Of a stretch of DNA of 64,000 nucleotides, positions 26,418-35,412 are shown in pieces. The notes under the pieces are model-generated. The model was not told the DNA's origin, ran no database searches, and worked only from the letters and a program-made list of their open reading frames with translations. Both the position numbers and the translations under genes were made by a program. Numbering within the stretch: the stretch's first letter is position 1; each line of letters begins with the position of its first letter. Origin of the DNA: Sporanaerobium hydrogeniformans (lineage in GTDB: Bacteria > Bacillota > Clostridia > Lachnospirales > Cellulosilyticaceae); contig NZ_PEDL01000005.1 of assembly GCF_002735925.1 (NCBI RefSeq), positions 62,001-126,000 of the forward strand. The letters run 5' to 3'.

Positions 26418-26453
26418 AAGTGGTATGAAGTGGGGACAAGTGGGGTGAAGTGG
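26418..26453 (+). promoter_or_regulatory. Four MraZ boxes at 10-bp spacing
   Basis: AAGTGG occurs at 26418, 26428, 26438 and 26448, that is, four direct copies exactly 10 bp apart, running from the expected transcript start to the ribosome site of mraZ. MraZ is known to bind repeated TGG-type boxes before its own gene and so repress the dcw cluster. Here the boxes take up the whole short leader. Confidence 0.85.
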
Positions 26454-26456
26454 TAG

Positions 26457-26886
26457 ATGTTTATAGGTGAATATAAACACAGCTTAGATGAAAAGGGAAG
26501 AGTGATTGTGCCTGCTAAATACCGTGAACAACTGGGCGACACCTTTATTTTAACAAAGGGTTTGGATGGCTGTTTGTTTATTTATCCTGTTTCAGAGTGG
26601 GTTATTTTTGAACAAAAGCTCAAAGACCTTCCACTGACTAATACCAATGCAAGAAAGTTTGTTCGTTTTTTTTTTATCAGGTGCAGTTGAATGCAGTGCG
26701 GACAAGCAAGGTAGAATACTGATTCCAAGTCAGTTAAGAGTATATTCTACCATTGAAAGAGACATAGTATTTATTGGCATGAGTAATCGTATTGAAGTTT
26801 GGAGCCATGAGAAGTGGGATGCTTATAACGCAGAAGAATTTGATGCAGATACAATTGCACAACAAATGGAAGAATTAGGAATATAA
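26457..26886 (+). pseudogene. mraZ: MraZ transcriptional regulator, frameshifted at T10
   Basis: MraZ is the DNA-binding regulator at the head of the dcw cluster. The first frame gives [20 protein letters not shown] to ...[10 protein letters not shown] and then stops at 26690. The rest of the protein ([20 protein letters not shown] ... NRIEVWSHEKWDAYNAEEF) is in the +1 frame up to 26886. The break lies in a run of ten T at 26666-26675; nine T would give a normal uninterrupted 142-residue MraZ with both SpoVT/AbrB-like halves. Both halves are well conserved, so this may be a sequencing error, a recent mutation, a switchable homopolymer or transcriptional slippage. The start ATG lies right after the last MraZ box. 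Confidence 0.88.
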
Positions 26887-26897
26887 AGGTGACTAAA

Positions 26898-27833
26898 ATG
26901 AAATTTGAACATGTATCCGTTTTATTAGAAGAATGTTTAGAAGGTCTTCAGATTAAATCAAACGGCATCTATGTAGATGGTACGTTAGGTGGAGCCGGAC
27001 ACTCTAGTGAAATTTGTAAGCGTCTTTCTAAAGAAGGACATCTTATTGGCATAGATCAAGATAATAATGCTTTGGCAGTGTCAAGGGAACGTTTAAAAGA
27101 TGTTTTTCCTAAGGTAAGCATTGTAAAAAGTAATTTTGAACAAGTCGATGAAGTACTTAACCAATTAGGCATTGAAAAAATTGATGGCATGTTGATAGAC
27201 TTAGGGGTTTCATCCCATCAACTTGATGAAGCATCCAGAGGTTTTTCCTATATGCAGGATGCACCTTTAGATATGCGTATGAATCAAGAAAATGCCTATT
27301 CAGCATATGAAGTCGTTAACGCATTAAGTGAAGAAGTATTATACACGCTTATTCGTGATTATGGTGAAGAAAAGTGGGCAAAACGCATTGCACAGTTTAT
27401 TGTAAAAGAGCGTCAACAAAAACCTATTCAGACAACCTATGAATTAGTAGAGGTCATTAAAAAGGCTATTCCTCATGGTGCAAGAAAGGATGGTCCACAT
27501 CCTGCCAAAAGAACGTTTCAGGCAATTCGCATTGAGGTGAATCGTGAATTAGATATTATTGAACCCACTATTCGAAAGATAGTAGAACGATTAGCAATAG
27601 GAGGGAGGTTATGTATTATTACGTTTCACTCTTTAGAAGATCGTATAGTGAAACAGACTTTTAAACAATTGGAAGATCCTTGTACATGTTCAAAGAGTTT
27701 TCCAATCTGTATATGTGGTAAAGTATCAAAAGTGAAAGTGATTTCACGTAAACCCATTCTTCCTTCAGAAGAGGAGATTGAATGGAATCCACGATCCAGA
27801 AGTGCTAAATTAAGAATTATAGAGAGAATTTAG
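26898..27833 (+). CDS. rsmH: 16S rRNA (cytosine(1402)-N(4))-methyltransferase
   Basis: A 311-residue RsmH (MraW), which methylates N4 of C1402 in 16S rRNA. The SAM loop [14 protein letters not shown] is at about residues 22-35, the catalytic region [19 protein letters not shown] at about 103-121, and [16 protein letters not shown] and [12 protein letters not shown] follow. I chose the ATG at 26898, which has AAAGGTG at proper distance; a GTG at 26889 would add three residues. It is the second gene of the dcw cluster. Confidence 0.96.
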   Translation: MKFEHVSVLLEECLEGLQIKSNGIYVDGTLGGAGHSSEICKRLSKEGHLIGIDQDNNALAVSRERLKDVFPKVSIVKSNFEQVDEVLNQLGIEKIDGMLIDLGVSSHQLDEASRGFSYMQDAPLDMRMNQENAYSAYEVVNALSEEVLYTLIRDYGEEKWAKRIAQFIVKERQQKPIQTTYELVEVIKKAIPHGARKDGPHPAKRTFQAIRIEVNRELDIIEPTIRKIVERLAIGGRLCIITFHSLEDRIVKQTFKQLEDPCTCSKSFPICICGKVSKVKVISRKPILPSEEEIEWNPRSRSAKLRIIERI

Positions 27834-27863
27834 TAGAAAGAGTTAGAAGAGGAGGAAGAGCGG

Positions 27864-28307
27864 GTGGAAGAAAGATTTGAACAAAAGTATAGTTATCAGT
27901 ATGGCAGTGTTGTTAGAAACTTATATGAAGCAGAACCTATATCACCTAGAAAATATCCTCAGCAAAATCCACAGCCTCAAAGTATCCCACAAGTTCGTCC
28001 AAACGTAGATAGAGTCTTAGCGCTTAAGTTAAGTCTATGCGGTCTCTTTGTTTTTGTATGTACCTTTATGTACGTACATATTTACTCAACATTAGCAACA
28101 GCGCAAGCTGAGCTTAAAACAGTTAAAAATCAAATCCGAGAAACACGAAGTACTATTAGTTATACACAAGCACATATTTCAGAGAAGTTAAATCTTGATT
28201 ATATTCGTCAGCGTGCTTCAAGGGAGCTAGGAATGGCAGAACCTTTGCCTTATCAAATTGTATATGTAGAATTACCTAAGCAGAGTTATACCTTATCGAG
28301 CAAATAA
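27864..28307 (+). CDS. ftsL: FtsL-like division protein
   Basis: A 147-residue bitopic protein. About 50 cytosolic residues rich in Pro/Gln (SPRKYPQQNPQPQSIPQ) are followed by one membrane helix (LKLSLCGLFVFVCTFMYVHI, about residues 53-72) and a short extracytoplasmic coiled coil (TAQAELKTVKNQIRETRST) that ends in the LGMAEP region typical of FtsL. Sequence conservation in FtsL is low, so the call rests on shape plus position between rsmH and pbpB. Start GTG at 27864 follows GAGGAGGAAGAGCGG. It should form the FtsL-DivIC-FtsQ complex at the septum. Confidence 0.82.
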   Translation: MEERFEQKYSYQYGSVVRNLYEAEPISPRKYPQQNPQPQSIPQVRPNVDRVLALKLSLCGLFVFVCTFMYVHIYSTLATAQAELKTVKNQIRETRSTISYTQAHISEKLNLDYIRQRASRELGMAEPLPYQIVYVELPKQSYTLSSK

Positions 28308-28320
28308 AGTAGGAGTTAAG

Positions 28321-30492
28321 ATGGAAAGACGACAACAATCAGTTAAAAAAAATCAAAATACCCTTTCTAAGACGCGCCTAAATAGGCGCATCTTTATTAT
28401 AGCCCTTTTTTTTATAGTTTTTATTATTTATATGATCTACCAAGTTACTTACATTAAATTCATACATGGTGAAGAGTATCAAAAGCAAGTTTATAGTCGG
28501 CTTATGAGTAGAGAAAGCCCTATCAATCCTCAACGAGGAAATATTTTAGATCGTAATAACAATACACTCGCAACAAGCTTTTTGACGTATGATATTACCT
28601 TATCACCTAAGGAAATTATGGAAGAGGAAGAGACGGATAGATATGTAATCTATGAAGCATTGGCTGAGGCAGTAGATAAAAAAGCGGAAGAAATTCAAGC
28701 TTTAGTTGAAAAGAATCCATCTTCTCAATATGCTCTTCTTGCTAAAAATGTAGCTAATGAAAAGGTAGAGGTTTTAAAAGAAAAAAAAATAAATGGAAAA
28801 GCTTTAACAGGTGTTTGGTATGATAAGAGTTTTATTCGAAGCTATCCAAAAAGTGAATTAGCTGCTCAACTTTTAGGGTTCTATAATAAAGATGGGCAAG
28901 GTCAATATGGTATTGAACAACAGTATAACGAGTATTTGGTAGGAGAAGCAGGTCGTATTTTCTCACAGTTTCAAGATGAACAAATCATTACAACAGAAAT
29001 GAAAGCAGTAGAAAATGGTGCCAACATACGCTTGACCATAGATGAAGTTATTCAGCAATATGTAGAAACAACCATGAAGAAATATATTAAGGAGTATAAT
29101 CCTGTTAATGCAGCAGCGATTATTGCCAATCCTAACACCGGCGAAATTTATAGTATGTACTCTTATCCAAGCTTTGACCCTAATCATTACAATAATCTTG
29201 AGGAGCAGTTGGGAAAAGAAGTATGGAATGGTTTAAATGAACAAGATAAAACGACAGCTCTTTATAGTGCATGGCGAAATTTTACTACACAGAATCCTTA
29301 TGAATTAGGTTCTACTTTTAAGCCTCTTTTGATAGCATTGGCCATCGATGAACATGCCATTGACTTAAATGATACCTATCTATGTCATGGGTCTATGCAA
29401 GTAGCTGATCGTTTAATTCATTGTTGGAAAACATCTGGACATGGTGAACAAACAGTAGAACAAGCTTTGGCTAATTCATGTAATATGGCCATGATTCAAA
29501 TTGCTGAAAAGATTGACTATGACTTGTTTTTATCTTATATGGATAAATATGGTTTTGGTGAGAGGACAGGTATAGCTTTGCCGGGTGAAGAAACAGGGCT
29601 TTTACATAACAAGCTAGGTCCTGTAGAGCGTGCAACTTATTCCATGGGGCAAACTTTTACAGCCACACCTGTTCAATTAATAAGTGCTTTTTCAGCTGTT
29701 ATTAATGGGGGCTACTTACTTGAACCGCTTGTTGTTTCAGATATTGTTGATGAACGAGGAGAAGTTCTTTATCATGCTAAACCAGTTATAAGAAGACAAG
29801 TCATATCAAAGGAAACTTCAGAACTTGTGAGACGCTATCTTGGTAAGGTAGTTGATGAGGGAGGAACAGGAGTTAATGCTCATATAAGTGGATATAAGAT
29901 TGGTGGAAAGACGGGAACAGCAGAAAAGGGAGAACGTGGAAATGAGAAATATATTGTTTCTTTTGTTGGTTACGCGCCGCTAGAAAATCCAGAAGTTATT
30001 GCCCTTGTTATTTTTGATGAAGCACCTGAAAAGAGTGGTGCTCCTACTAAGGCTTTTAAAGAGATGATGGGAAAAATCTTACCTTACTTACAGATTGAAA
30101 CAACTTCTAATATGCAAGAAACAAAAGAAGAACAAGGAGAAGTGCCTTCTCTTATAGGTAAGAATTTATATGAAGCTACGAGTTTATTACAAGCTCAGGG
30201 ATTAACGTATCAAAGTATAGGGGTAGGAACTCAAATAAAAAGTCAATATCCTAAGGAAGGAACGCTTTTGCCAAAAGGCTCAAGTGTACGCTTATATATG
30301 CAAGCAGAAAATCCAGGAGCATTGTTGGAAGTACCTAACTTAATCGGTATGAGTATTGAACAAGCACAGAGTTTGGTAGGGGAGGATTTTACTTTGTCAG
30401 GAAATGGGAGTGGTGAAATCACAAATCAAGTACCGAAAGCTGGAGCTAAAATAGAAAAAAAAGCACAAATAGTTGTACAAACATATCAATAA
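28321..30492 (+). CDS. pbpB: Septal class B penicillin-binding protein with two PASTA domains
   Basis: A 723-residue transpeptidase of the FtsI/PBP2B type that cross-links septal peptidoglycan. One N-terminal membrane helix (RRIFIIALFFIVFIIYMIYQ) precedes a dimerisation domain and the transpeptidase domain with S-x-x-K in ELGSTFKPLL (about residue 330), S-x-N in ANSCNMAMI and KTG in GGKTGTAEKG (about 531). Two PASTA domains close the protein (VPSLIGKNLYEATSLLQ; VPNLIGMSIEQAQSLV). The two-PASTA form in first position followed by a one-PASTA gene mirrors pbpB-spoVD of B. subtilis. Confidence 0.93.
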   Translation: MERRQQSVKKNQNTLSKTRLNRRIFIIALFFIVFIIYMIYQVTYIKFIHGEEYQKQVYSRLMSRESPINPQRGNILDRNNNTLATSFLTYDITLSPKEIMEEEETDRYVIYEALAEAVDKKAEEIQALVEKNPSSQYALLAKNVANEKVEVLKEKKINGKALTGVWYDKSFIRSYPKSELAAQLLGFYNKDGQGQYGIEQQYNEYLVGEAGRIFSQFQDEQIITTEMKAVENGANIRLTIDEVIQQYVETTMKKYIKEYNPVNAAAIIANPNTGEIYSMYSYPSFDPNHYNNLEEQLGKEVWNGLNEQDKTTALYSAWRNFTTQNPYELGSTFKPLLIALAIDEHAIDLNDTYLCHGSMQVADRLIHCWKTSGHGEQTVEQALANSCNMAMIQIAEKIDYDLFLSYMDKYGFGERTGIALPGEETGLLHNKLGPVERATYSMGQTFTATPVQLISAFSAVINGGYLLEPLVVSDIVDERGEVLYHAKPVIRRQVISKETSELVRRYLGKVVDEGGTGVNAHISGYKIGGKTGTAEKGERGNEKYIVSFVGYAPLENPEVIALVIFDEAPEKSGAPTKAFKEMMGKILPYLQIETTSNMQETKEEQGEVPSLIGKNLYEATSLLQAQGLTYQSIGVGTQIKSQYPKEGTLLPKGSSVRLYMQAENPGALLEVPNLIGMSIEQAQSLVGEDFTLSGNGSGEITNQVPKAGAKIEKKAQIVVQTYQ

Positions 30493-30505
30493 AGAGAATA
30501 ATGAC

Positions 30506-30557
30506 TCCTCCTTTAAAATAAACTTTAGGTAAGACAACTTTTAAAGGAGGAATTTTT
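30506..30557 (+). promoter_or_regulatory. Hairpin that buries the spoVD ribosome site, with T-run
   Basis: TCCTCCTTTAAAA (30506-30518) pairs perfectly over 13 bp with TTTTAAAGGAGGA (30539-30551). The right arm contains AAAGGAGG, the Shine-Dalgarno sequence of the gene at 30560. TTTTT (30553-30557) follows at once, so the same hairpin can act as an intrinsic terminator and as a lid on the ribosome site. Confidence 0.8.
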
Positions 30558-30559
30558 GT

Positions 30560-32509
30560 ATGCAAAAAGAGGTTTCTGTTCGTGTGCAACGTCGTATTCT
30601 TATCCTTATTCTTTGCTTTGTTATAGGAATAGGGGGAATGTCTATACGTCTTGCATATGTACAAATAATAGAAGGTACTATGCTTCAAGAAAAAGCACTC
30701 GAGCAACATACAAGAGACCGTTTGATAGCACCTACTCGTGGGATTATCTATGATCGGAATTTAGAGATTCTTGCTCAAAGTGGTTCTGTTGCAACGGTAG
30801 GTGTTGTGAATGCTCAAATTAAAGATCCAGAAGGAGTCGCCAAAATTTTAGCAGAACGCTTAAAAATTGATTATGAAAAGGTATACCAAAAAGTGACCAA
30901 ACATGTGGCTTTTGAACGTATTGCTACGAAGGTGGATAAGGAGATAGCAGACGAAATTAGAAATTTAAACTTAGCAGGTGTAAAAGTAGATGAAGACTCG
31001 AAGCGTTTTTATCCTTATAATGAATTAGCGGCACAAACTATTGGTTTTGTAGGAAAAGATAATCAAGGAATTGTAGGTTTAGAAGTGAAGTATGATTCTT
31101 ATTTAAAGGGGATTCCAGGGAAAATTTTAATGGAAACCAATGGAAAAGGGCAGAGGAGAGAAGAAGAAGCAGAAGTACGTATGAATCCTATTCCAGGCGA
31201 TAATTTAGTTTTAACTTTAGATGTGACATTACAACAATATGCTGAACAAGCCTTAGAAAAGGTAGTTGAAATGAAGGGAGCAAAGAGAGGTTCACTTATT
31301 TTAATGAATCCTCAAAATGGTGAAATTTATGCGATGGCCAATAAGCCAGATTTTGATTTAAATGTTCCTTTTACTATTAATGATGAAACTTTAGCAAATG
31401 AATGGAATTTATATAGTATAAAGGAACAACAAGATTTACTTAATCAAATGTGGCGTAATTTTACAATTAATGACACCTATGAGCCAGGTTCTACTTTTAA
31501 GATATTTACTTCTGCTATGGGATTAGAAGAAAACGTAGTAACAGAAAATAGCCCTTTTAACTGTGGGGGTTCACGTATTGTAGCAGGAAGAACGATTAAA
31601 TGTTGGCGTAGCCCACGTTCTCATGGTGCACAAAACTTTGTACAAGGTGTACAAAACTCATGCAATCCCGTATTTATGGAAGTAGCTGAACGTGTAGGAG
31701 CGAATAAGTTTTATGACTATATGATTAAGTTTGGCTTTAAATCTAAAACACAAATTGATTTACCTGGTGAGGCTGTAGGGATTTTACATAATAAAAATAA
31801 AATTGGCCCAGTAGAACTGGCAACGATGTCTTTTGGACAGTCCTTTCAAATAACACCACTTCAGCTATTAGCAGGTGCAGCTTCAGTAGTGAATGGAGGT
31901 TATCAAATTACTCCTCATCTAGGTAAAGAAATTATTGATAATAAAGGAAATGTCGTAGAGGTTTTTGATTATCCTAAAGGGGAGCAGATTATAACAACTG
32001 AAACGAGCGAACGCATGAAAAAAATTTTAGAAAGTGTTGTTGCAGAGGGAACTGGAAATAAGAGCTATATTCCAGGATATCGCATTGGTGGGAAAACAGC
32101 TACATCTCAAAAGTTACCTCGTGGTTCTGGTAAATACATAGCATCTTTTCTTGCTTTTGCTCCGGCTGAAAATCCAGTAATAATGGGGATTGTTATTATT
32201 GATGAACCACAAGGTGTTTATTATGGTGGAACAGTAGCAGGACCTGTTATGCAGGAAGTATTGGCTAATGCCTTACCCTATTTGAATATTGAGCCTATCT
32301 ATAATGAAAAGGAACAGGCTTTAAGAGAAGTACAAACCTTAGTTGTTCCTAACTTTGAGACACTCTCTCTAAAAGAAGCTAGGCTGTGGGCAAAAGAGAA
32401 AAATATCATTCTCCAGATTGAAGGAACAGGAGAAAGAATAGTTGCACAATTTCCAATGCCAAATGAAGTAATTAATTTAACAACTAAAATTATACTTTAT
32501 ACGCAGTAG
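30560..32509 (+). CDS. spoVD: SpoVD-like class B penicillin-binding protein with one PASTA domain
   Basis: A 649-residue class B PBP. An N-terminal membrane helix (ILILILCFVIGIGGMSIRLA) is followed by the dimerisation domain and the transpeptidase domain: S-x-x-K in EPGSTFKIF (about residue 310), S-x-N in VQNSCNPVFM (about 365) and, at about residue 512, GGKTATSQK, where the third motif reads KTA rather than KTG. One PASTA domain ends the protein (VVPNFETLSLKEARLWA). Position and the single PASTA domain point to SpoVD, which makes spore cortex peptidoglycan; a vegetative role is not excluded. Its ribosome site is inside a strong hairpin. Confidence 0.85.
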   Translation: MQKEVSVRVQRRILILILCFVIGIGGMSIRLAYVQIIEGTMLQEKALEQHTRDRLIAPTRGIIYDRNLEILAQSGSVATVGVVNAQIKDPEGVAKILAERLKIDYEKVYQKVTKHVAFERIATKVDKEIADEIRNLNLAGVKVDEDSKRFYPYNELAAQTIGFVGKDNQGIVGLEVKYDSYLKGIPGKILMETNGKGQRREEEAEVRMNPIPGDNLVLTLDVTLQQYAEQALEKVVEMKGAKRGSLILMNPQNGEIYAMANKPDFDLNVPFTINDETLANEWNLYSIKEQQDLLNQMWRNFTINDTYEPGSTFKIFTSAMGLEENVVTENSPFNCGGSRIVAGRTIKCWRSPRSHGAQNFVQGVQNSCNPVFMEVAERVGANKFYDYMIKFGFKSKTQIDLPGEAVGILHNKNKIGPVELATMSFGQSFQITPLQLLAGAASVVNGGYQITPHLGKEIIDNKGNVVEVFDYPKGEQIITTETSERMKKILESVVAEGTGNKSYIPGYRIGGKTATSQKLPRGSGKYIASFLAFAPAENPVIMGIVIIDEPQGVYYGGTVAGPVMQEVLANALPYLNIEPIYNEKEQALREVQTLVVPNFETLSLKEARLWAKEKNIILQIEGTGERIVAQFPMPNEVINLTTKIILYTQ

Positions 32510-32534
32510 ATGACTTTTTAATCCCTAAGACTCA

Positions 32535-32543
32535 TGTTATAAT
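32535..32543 (+). promoter_or_regulatory. Extended -10 promoter before murE
   Basis: TGTTATAAT (TG at 32535-32536 and TATAAT at 32538-32543) lies 30 bases before murE; no good -35 is present at standard spacing. It would allow mur genes to be expressed apart from the spoVD gene. Confidence 0.5.
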
Positions 32544-32572
32544 AACAAAGAAATAAAGTTAGGAGGATGACA

Positions 32573-34024
32573 ATGAAGCTGAAAGACTTAATGGTTGGAT
32601 TAGAATATAATTGCACTATAGGTAATATGGAACAAGATATTGACATGATTATTTATGATTCGCGTATTAAAACAAAAAGTGGATTATTTATAGCGATAGA
32701 AGGTTTTAAGACAGATGGTCATCAGTATATTCAGGCAGCAATTGAAAATGGGGCAAAGGCATTACTTGTCCAAAAGGATATTGGGGTAGAAATAAAGGGT
32801 ATGACAGTCATTCAAGTAGAAGATACAAGAAAAGCAATGGCGATTGTAGCGAATAATGCATTTAAACATCCTTCTTCTAAAATACAAGTAGTAGGAGTAA
32901 CGGGTACTAATGGAAAAACCAGCATTACTTATTTGCTAGGGCAAGTTTTAGAAGCCTATAAGCAAAAAATAGGAATTATTGGTACTATTGAAAATCGCAT
33001 TGGCAATACTATACTTAAAGCAGAACGTACTACTCCTGAATCTCTTGATTTGCAAGGACTTTTTAATAAAATGGTGGATGAAGAGGTAGATTATGCCCTT
33101 TTAGAAGTTTCTTCCCACGCTTTAGAGTTGAGTCGTGTAGCAGGTGTTGATTTTAATATTGGTATTTTTACTAATTTAACACAAGATCATTTAGACTTTC
33201 ATGGAACAATGGAGAACTATGCATATGCTAAGGCTAAGTTGTTTTCAATGTGTGAAGTAGGAGTGATTAATGCAGATAGTCCATATGCACACATTATGAC
33301 TGAAAAGGCAACATGTGAGCTTATAACTTATGGTATTTATAATGAGGCAACTTATAAAGCCTCGGATATACACATTACAGCAGAAGGTGTACGCTATACC
33401 TTATGTGCACCTGAAGGTGTTTTTGAAGTAGTAGTACCTATTCCTGGACAATTTACAGTGTATAATACTTTGGCAGTTATTGGAGCAGCTTCTTCACTTC
33501 AAGTACCAATGCCACATATTATTGACACACTTGCTCAGGTAAAAGGGGTACCTGGTCGTGTACAATCCTTTACTTCAGCAAAGGGTTATAGTGTTTTAGT
33601 GGATTATGCACATACACCTGATGGGCTTCAAAATGTACTTGAGACAATTAAGGAGTTTGCGAAAGGTGAGATAATAACAGTCTTTGGCTGTGGTGGTGAT
33701 CGTGATAAAACCAAGCGTCCACTAATGGGTGAAATTGCAGCACGCTATTCTACACACGTTATTATTACTTCGGATAATCCACGTACGGAAGATCCACTTA
33801 GTATTTTGGATCAAGTAGAAAAAGGTGTAAAACAACATAAAGTGTCTTATAGTAAAATGGTAGACCGTAAAGCTGCTATATTAGAAGCACTTCAACAGGC
33901 AAAAGCAAAAGATGTCATTTTAATTGCAGGTAAAGGACATGAAAACTACCAAATTCTTAAAGACCGTATTATCCATTTTGACGACTCTGAAATTGTAAGA
34001 GAGTATATCCAGGGGGAAGAGTAA
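32573..34024 (+). CDS. murE: UDP-MurNAc-tripeptide synthetase
   Basis: A 483-residue Mur ligase that adds the third amino acid to UDP-MurNAc-L-Ala-D-Glu. The N-terminal domain has YDSRIKTKSGLFIAIEG; the ATP loop VTGTNGKTSITYLLG is at about residue 109; ERTTPESLDLQ and VSSHALELSRV follow; the C-terminal domain has VDYAHTPDGLQNVL and SDNPRTEDP. The DNPR motif is the one usually linked to meso-diaminopimelate. The ATG at 32573 is chosen because GGAGG ends only one base before the alternative ATG at 32567. It overlaps murF by one base. Confidence 0.95.
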   Translation: MKLKDLMVGLEYNCTIGNMEQDIDMIIYDSRIKTKSGLFIAIEGFKTDGHQYIQAAIENGAKALLVQKDIGVEIKGMTVIQVEDTRKAMAIVANNAFKHPSSKIQVVGVTGTNGKTSITYLLGQVLEAYKQKIGIIGTIENRIGNTILKAERTTPESLDLQGLFNKMVDEEVDYALLEVSSHALELSRVAGVDFNIGIFTNLTQDHLDFHGTMENYAYAKAKLFSMCEVGVINADSPYAHIMTEKATCELITYGIYNEATYKASDIHITAEGVRYTLCAPEGVFEVVVPIPGQFTVYNTLAVIGAASSLQVPMPHIIDTLAQVKGVPGRVQSFTSAKGYSVLVDYAHTPDGLQNVLETIKEFAKGEIITVFGCGGDRDKTKRPLMGEIAARYSTHVIITSDNPRTEDPLSILDQVEKGVKQHKVSYSKMVDRKAAILEALQQAKAKDVILIAGKGHENYQILKDRIIHFDDSEIVREYIQGEE

Positions 34025-35412
34025 TGAAATTACTTTTGCAAGATATTATAAAAGCTATAGAGGGTGAATGTTTAAATCCTCATCAATTAGAGAAGCAGCT
34101 TATAACAGGTATTTATACGGACTCAAGATGTCATTTAGAGGGGGGATTATTCATTCCTCTTAAAGGAGAGCACTTTGATGGGCATACTTTTATCCCTCAG
34201 CTTAAAGCAAAAGGAGTAGTAGCTACTTTAACGGAGGTACGTGAGGTACTTGACGCTGAACTTTGTACAATTTATGTCCAGGATACGAGAAATGCTTTAT
34301 TGCAATTAGCACGTTACTATAGGCAGCAGTTTAGCTTGCCACTTATTGGCATTACAGGAAGTGTAGGTAAAACGAGTACAAAGGAAATCATTGCAGCTGT
34401 ATTAAGTGGTAAATGGCAGGTTCATAAAACAGAAGGAAACTATAATAATGAAATTGGATTACCCCTCACTCTTTTTAAGTTGGAGCCTTATCATGAAGTG
34501 GCTGTTATTGAGATGGGGATGAACCACTTTGGGGAAATTAGTAGATTAAGCCAGGCAGCACTTCCAGATATAGGAGTAATTACCAATGTCGGAACATCTC
34601 ATATTGAAAATTTAGGAAGTCGAGAAGGGATTCTAAAAGCAAAGCTAGAGATAACTGATGGTTTATCGCCAGAAGGACTTTTGATAGTCAATGGAGATAA
34701 TGATTTATTAGGTAGTTTAGAAAAGCTAACTTATCCCGTTATACGATATGGTTTATCAAAAGAACATCCTTATTATGCAGAAAATATTGTATGTCATGCA
34801 GAATATACAACAGCAACCATTCATACACCCAGTAGAGAATATGCCATTCAAATCGCAGCATTGGGTGAGCATATGATCTATAATACACTGGCGGCTATTG
34901 CTGTTGCTGAGTATTATGGTTTAACGGAAGAAGAAATTAGCCGCGGTATTGCCTCTTACCGTCCGCCTAAAATGCGCATGCATATCACAAACTTACAAGA
35001 AGGTGTGACTCTTATAAATGATGCATATAACGCAAGTCCAGATTCTATGGAGGCAGCACTTAAAGTATTAGAGAACTATCCTTGTAAGGGAAGACGTCTA
35101 GCAGTTTTAGGGGATATGCTCGAAATGGGAGAATATGGTCCGGAACTCCATAGAAGAGTGGGGCAATTTACTTCTGAATGTCAAATTGATGGAGTTTGTG
35201 CAGTAGGTGAATTAGCTAAGTATATTGCAGAAGGTGTATGGAGTAAGGAAGCAATTATGTGGTGTAAGCATTATGAAACAAAGGAAAAATTCAAAGAAGA
35301 AATGAAAAAAATTATACATTCAGAAGATGTGGTACTTTTTAAAGCGTCACGTGGTATGAAGTTTGAAGAACTGATTGATGTGTTAGGAAAGGTGAAGGAT
35401 GATGAAAAATGA
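34024..35412 (+). CDS. murF: UDP-MurNAc-tripeptide D-alanyl-D-alanine ligase
   Basis: A 462-residue MurF, which adds D-Ala-D-Ala to complete the UDP-MurNAc-pentapeptide. IYTDSRCHLEGGLFIPLKG is N-terminal, the ATP loop ITGSVGKTSTKEII is at about residue 112, NYNNEIGLPLTLF and EMGMNHFGEI follow, and NDAYNASPDSMEAAL and LGDMLEMGEYG lie in the C-terminal domain. Its ATG overlaps the murE stop and its end overlaps mraY, typical of tight cell-wall operons. Confidence 0.96.
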   Translation: MKLLLQDIIKAIEGECLNPHQLEKQLITGIYTDSRCHLEGGLFIPLKGEHFDGHTFIPQLKAKGVVATLTEVREVLDAELCTIYVQDTRNALLQLARYYRQQFSLPLIGITGSVGKTSTKEIIAAVLSGKWQVHKTEGNYNNEIGLPLTLFKLEPYHEVAVIEMGMNHFGEISRLSQAALPDIGVITNVGTSHIENLGSREGILKAKLEITDGLSPEGLLIVNGDNDLLGSLEKLTYPVIRYGLSKEHPYYAENIVCHAEYTTATIHTPSREYAIQIAALGEHMIYNTLAAIAVAEYYGLTEEEISRGIASYRPPKMRMHITNLQEGVTLINDAYNASPDSMEAALKVLENYPCKGRRLAVLGDMLEMGEYGPELHRRVGQFTSECQIDGVCAVGELAKYIAEGVWSKEAIMWCKHYETKEKFKEEMKKIIHSEDVVLFKASRGMKFEELIDVLGKVKDDEK

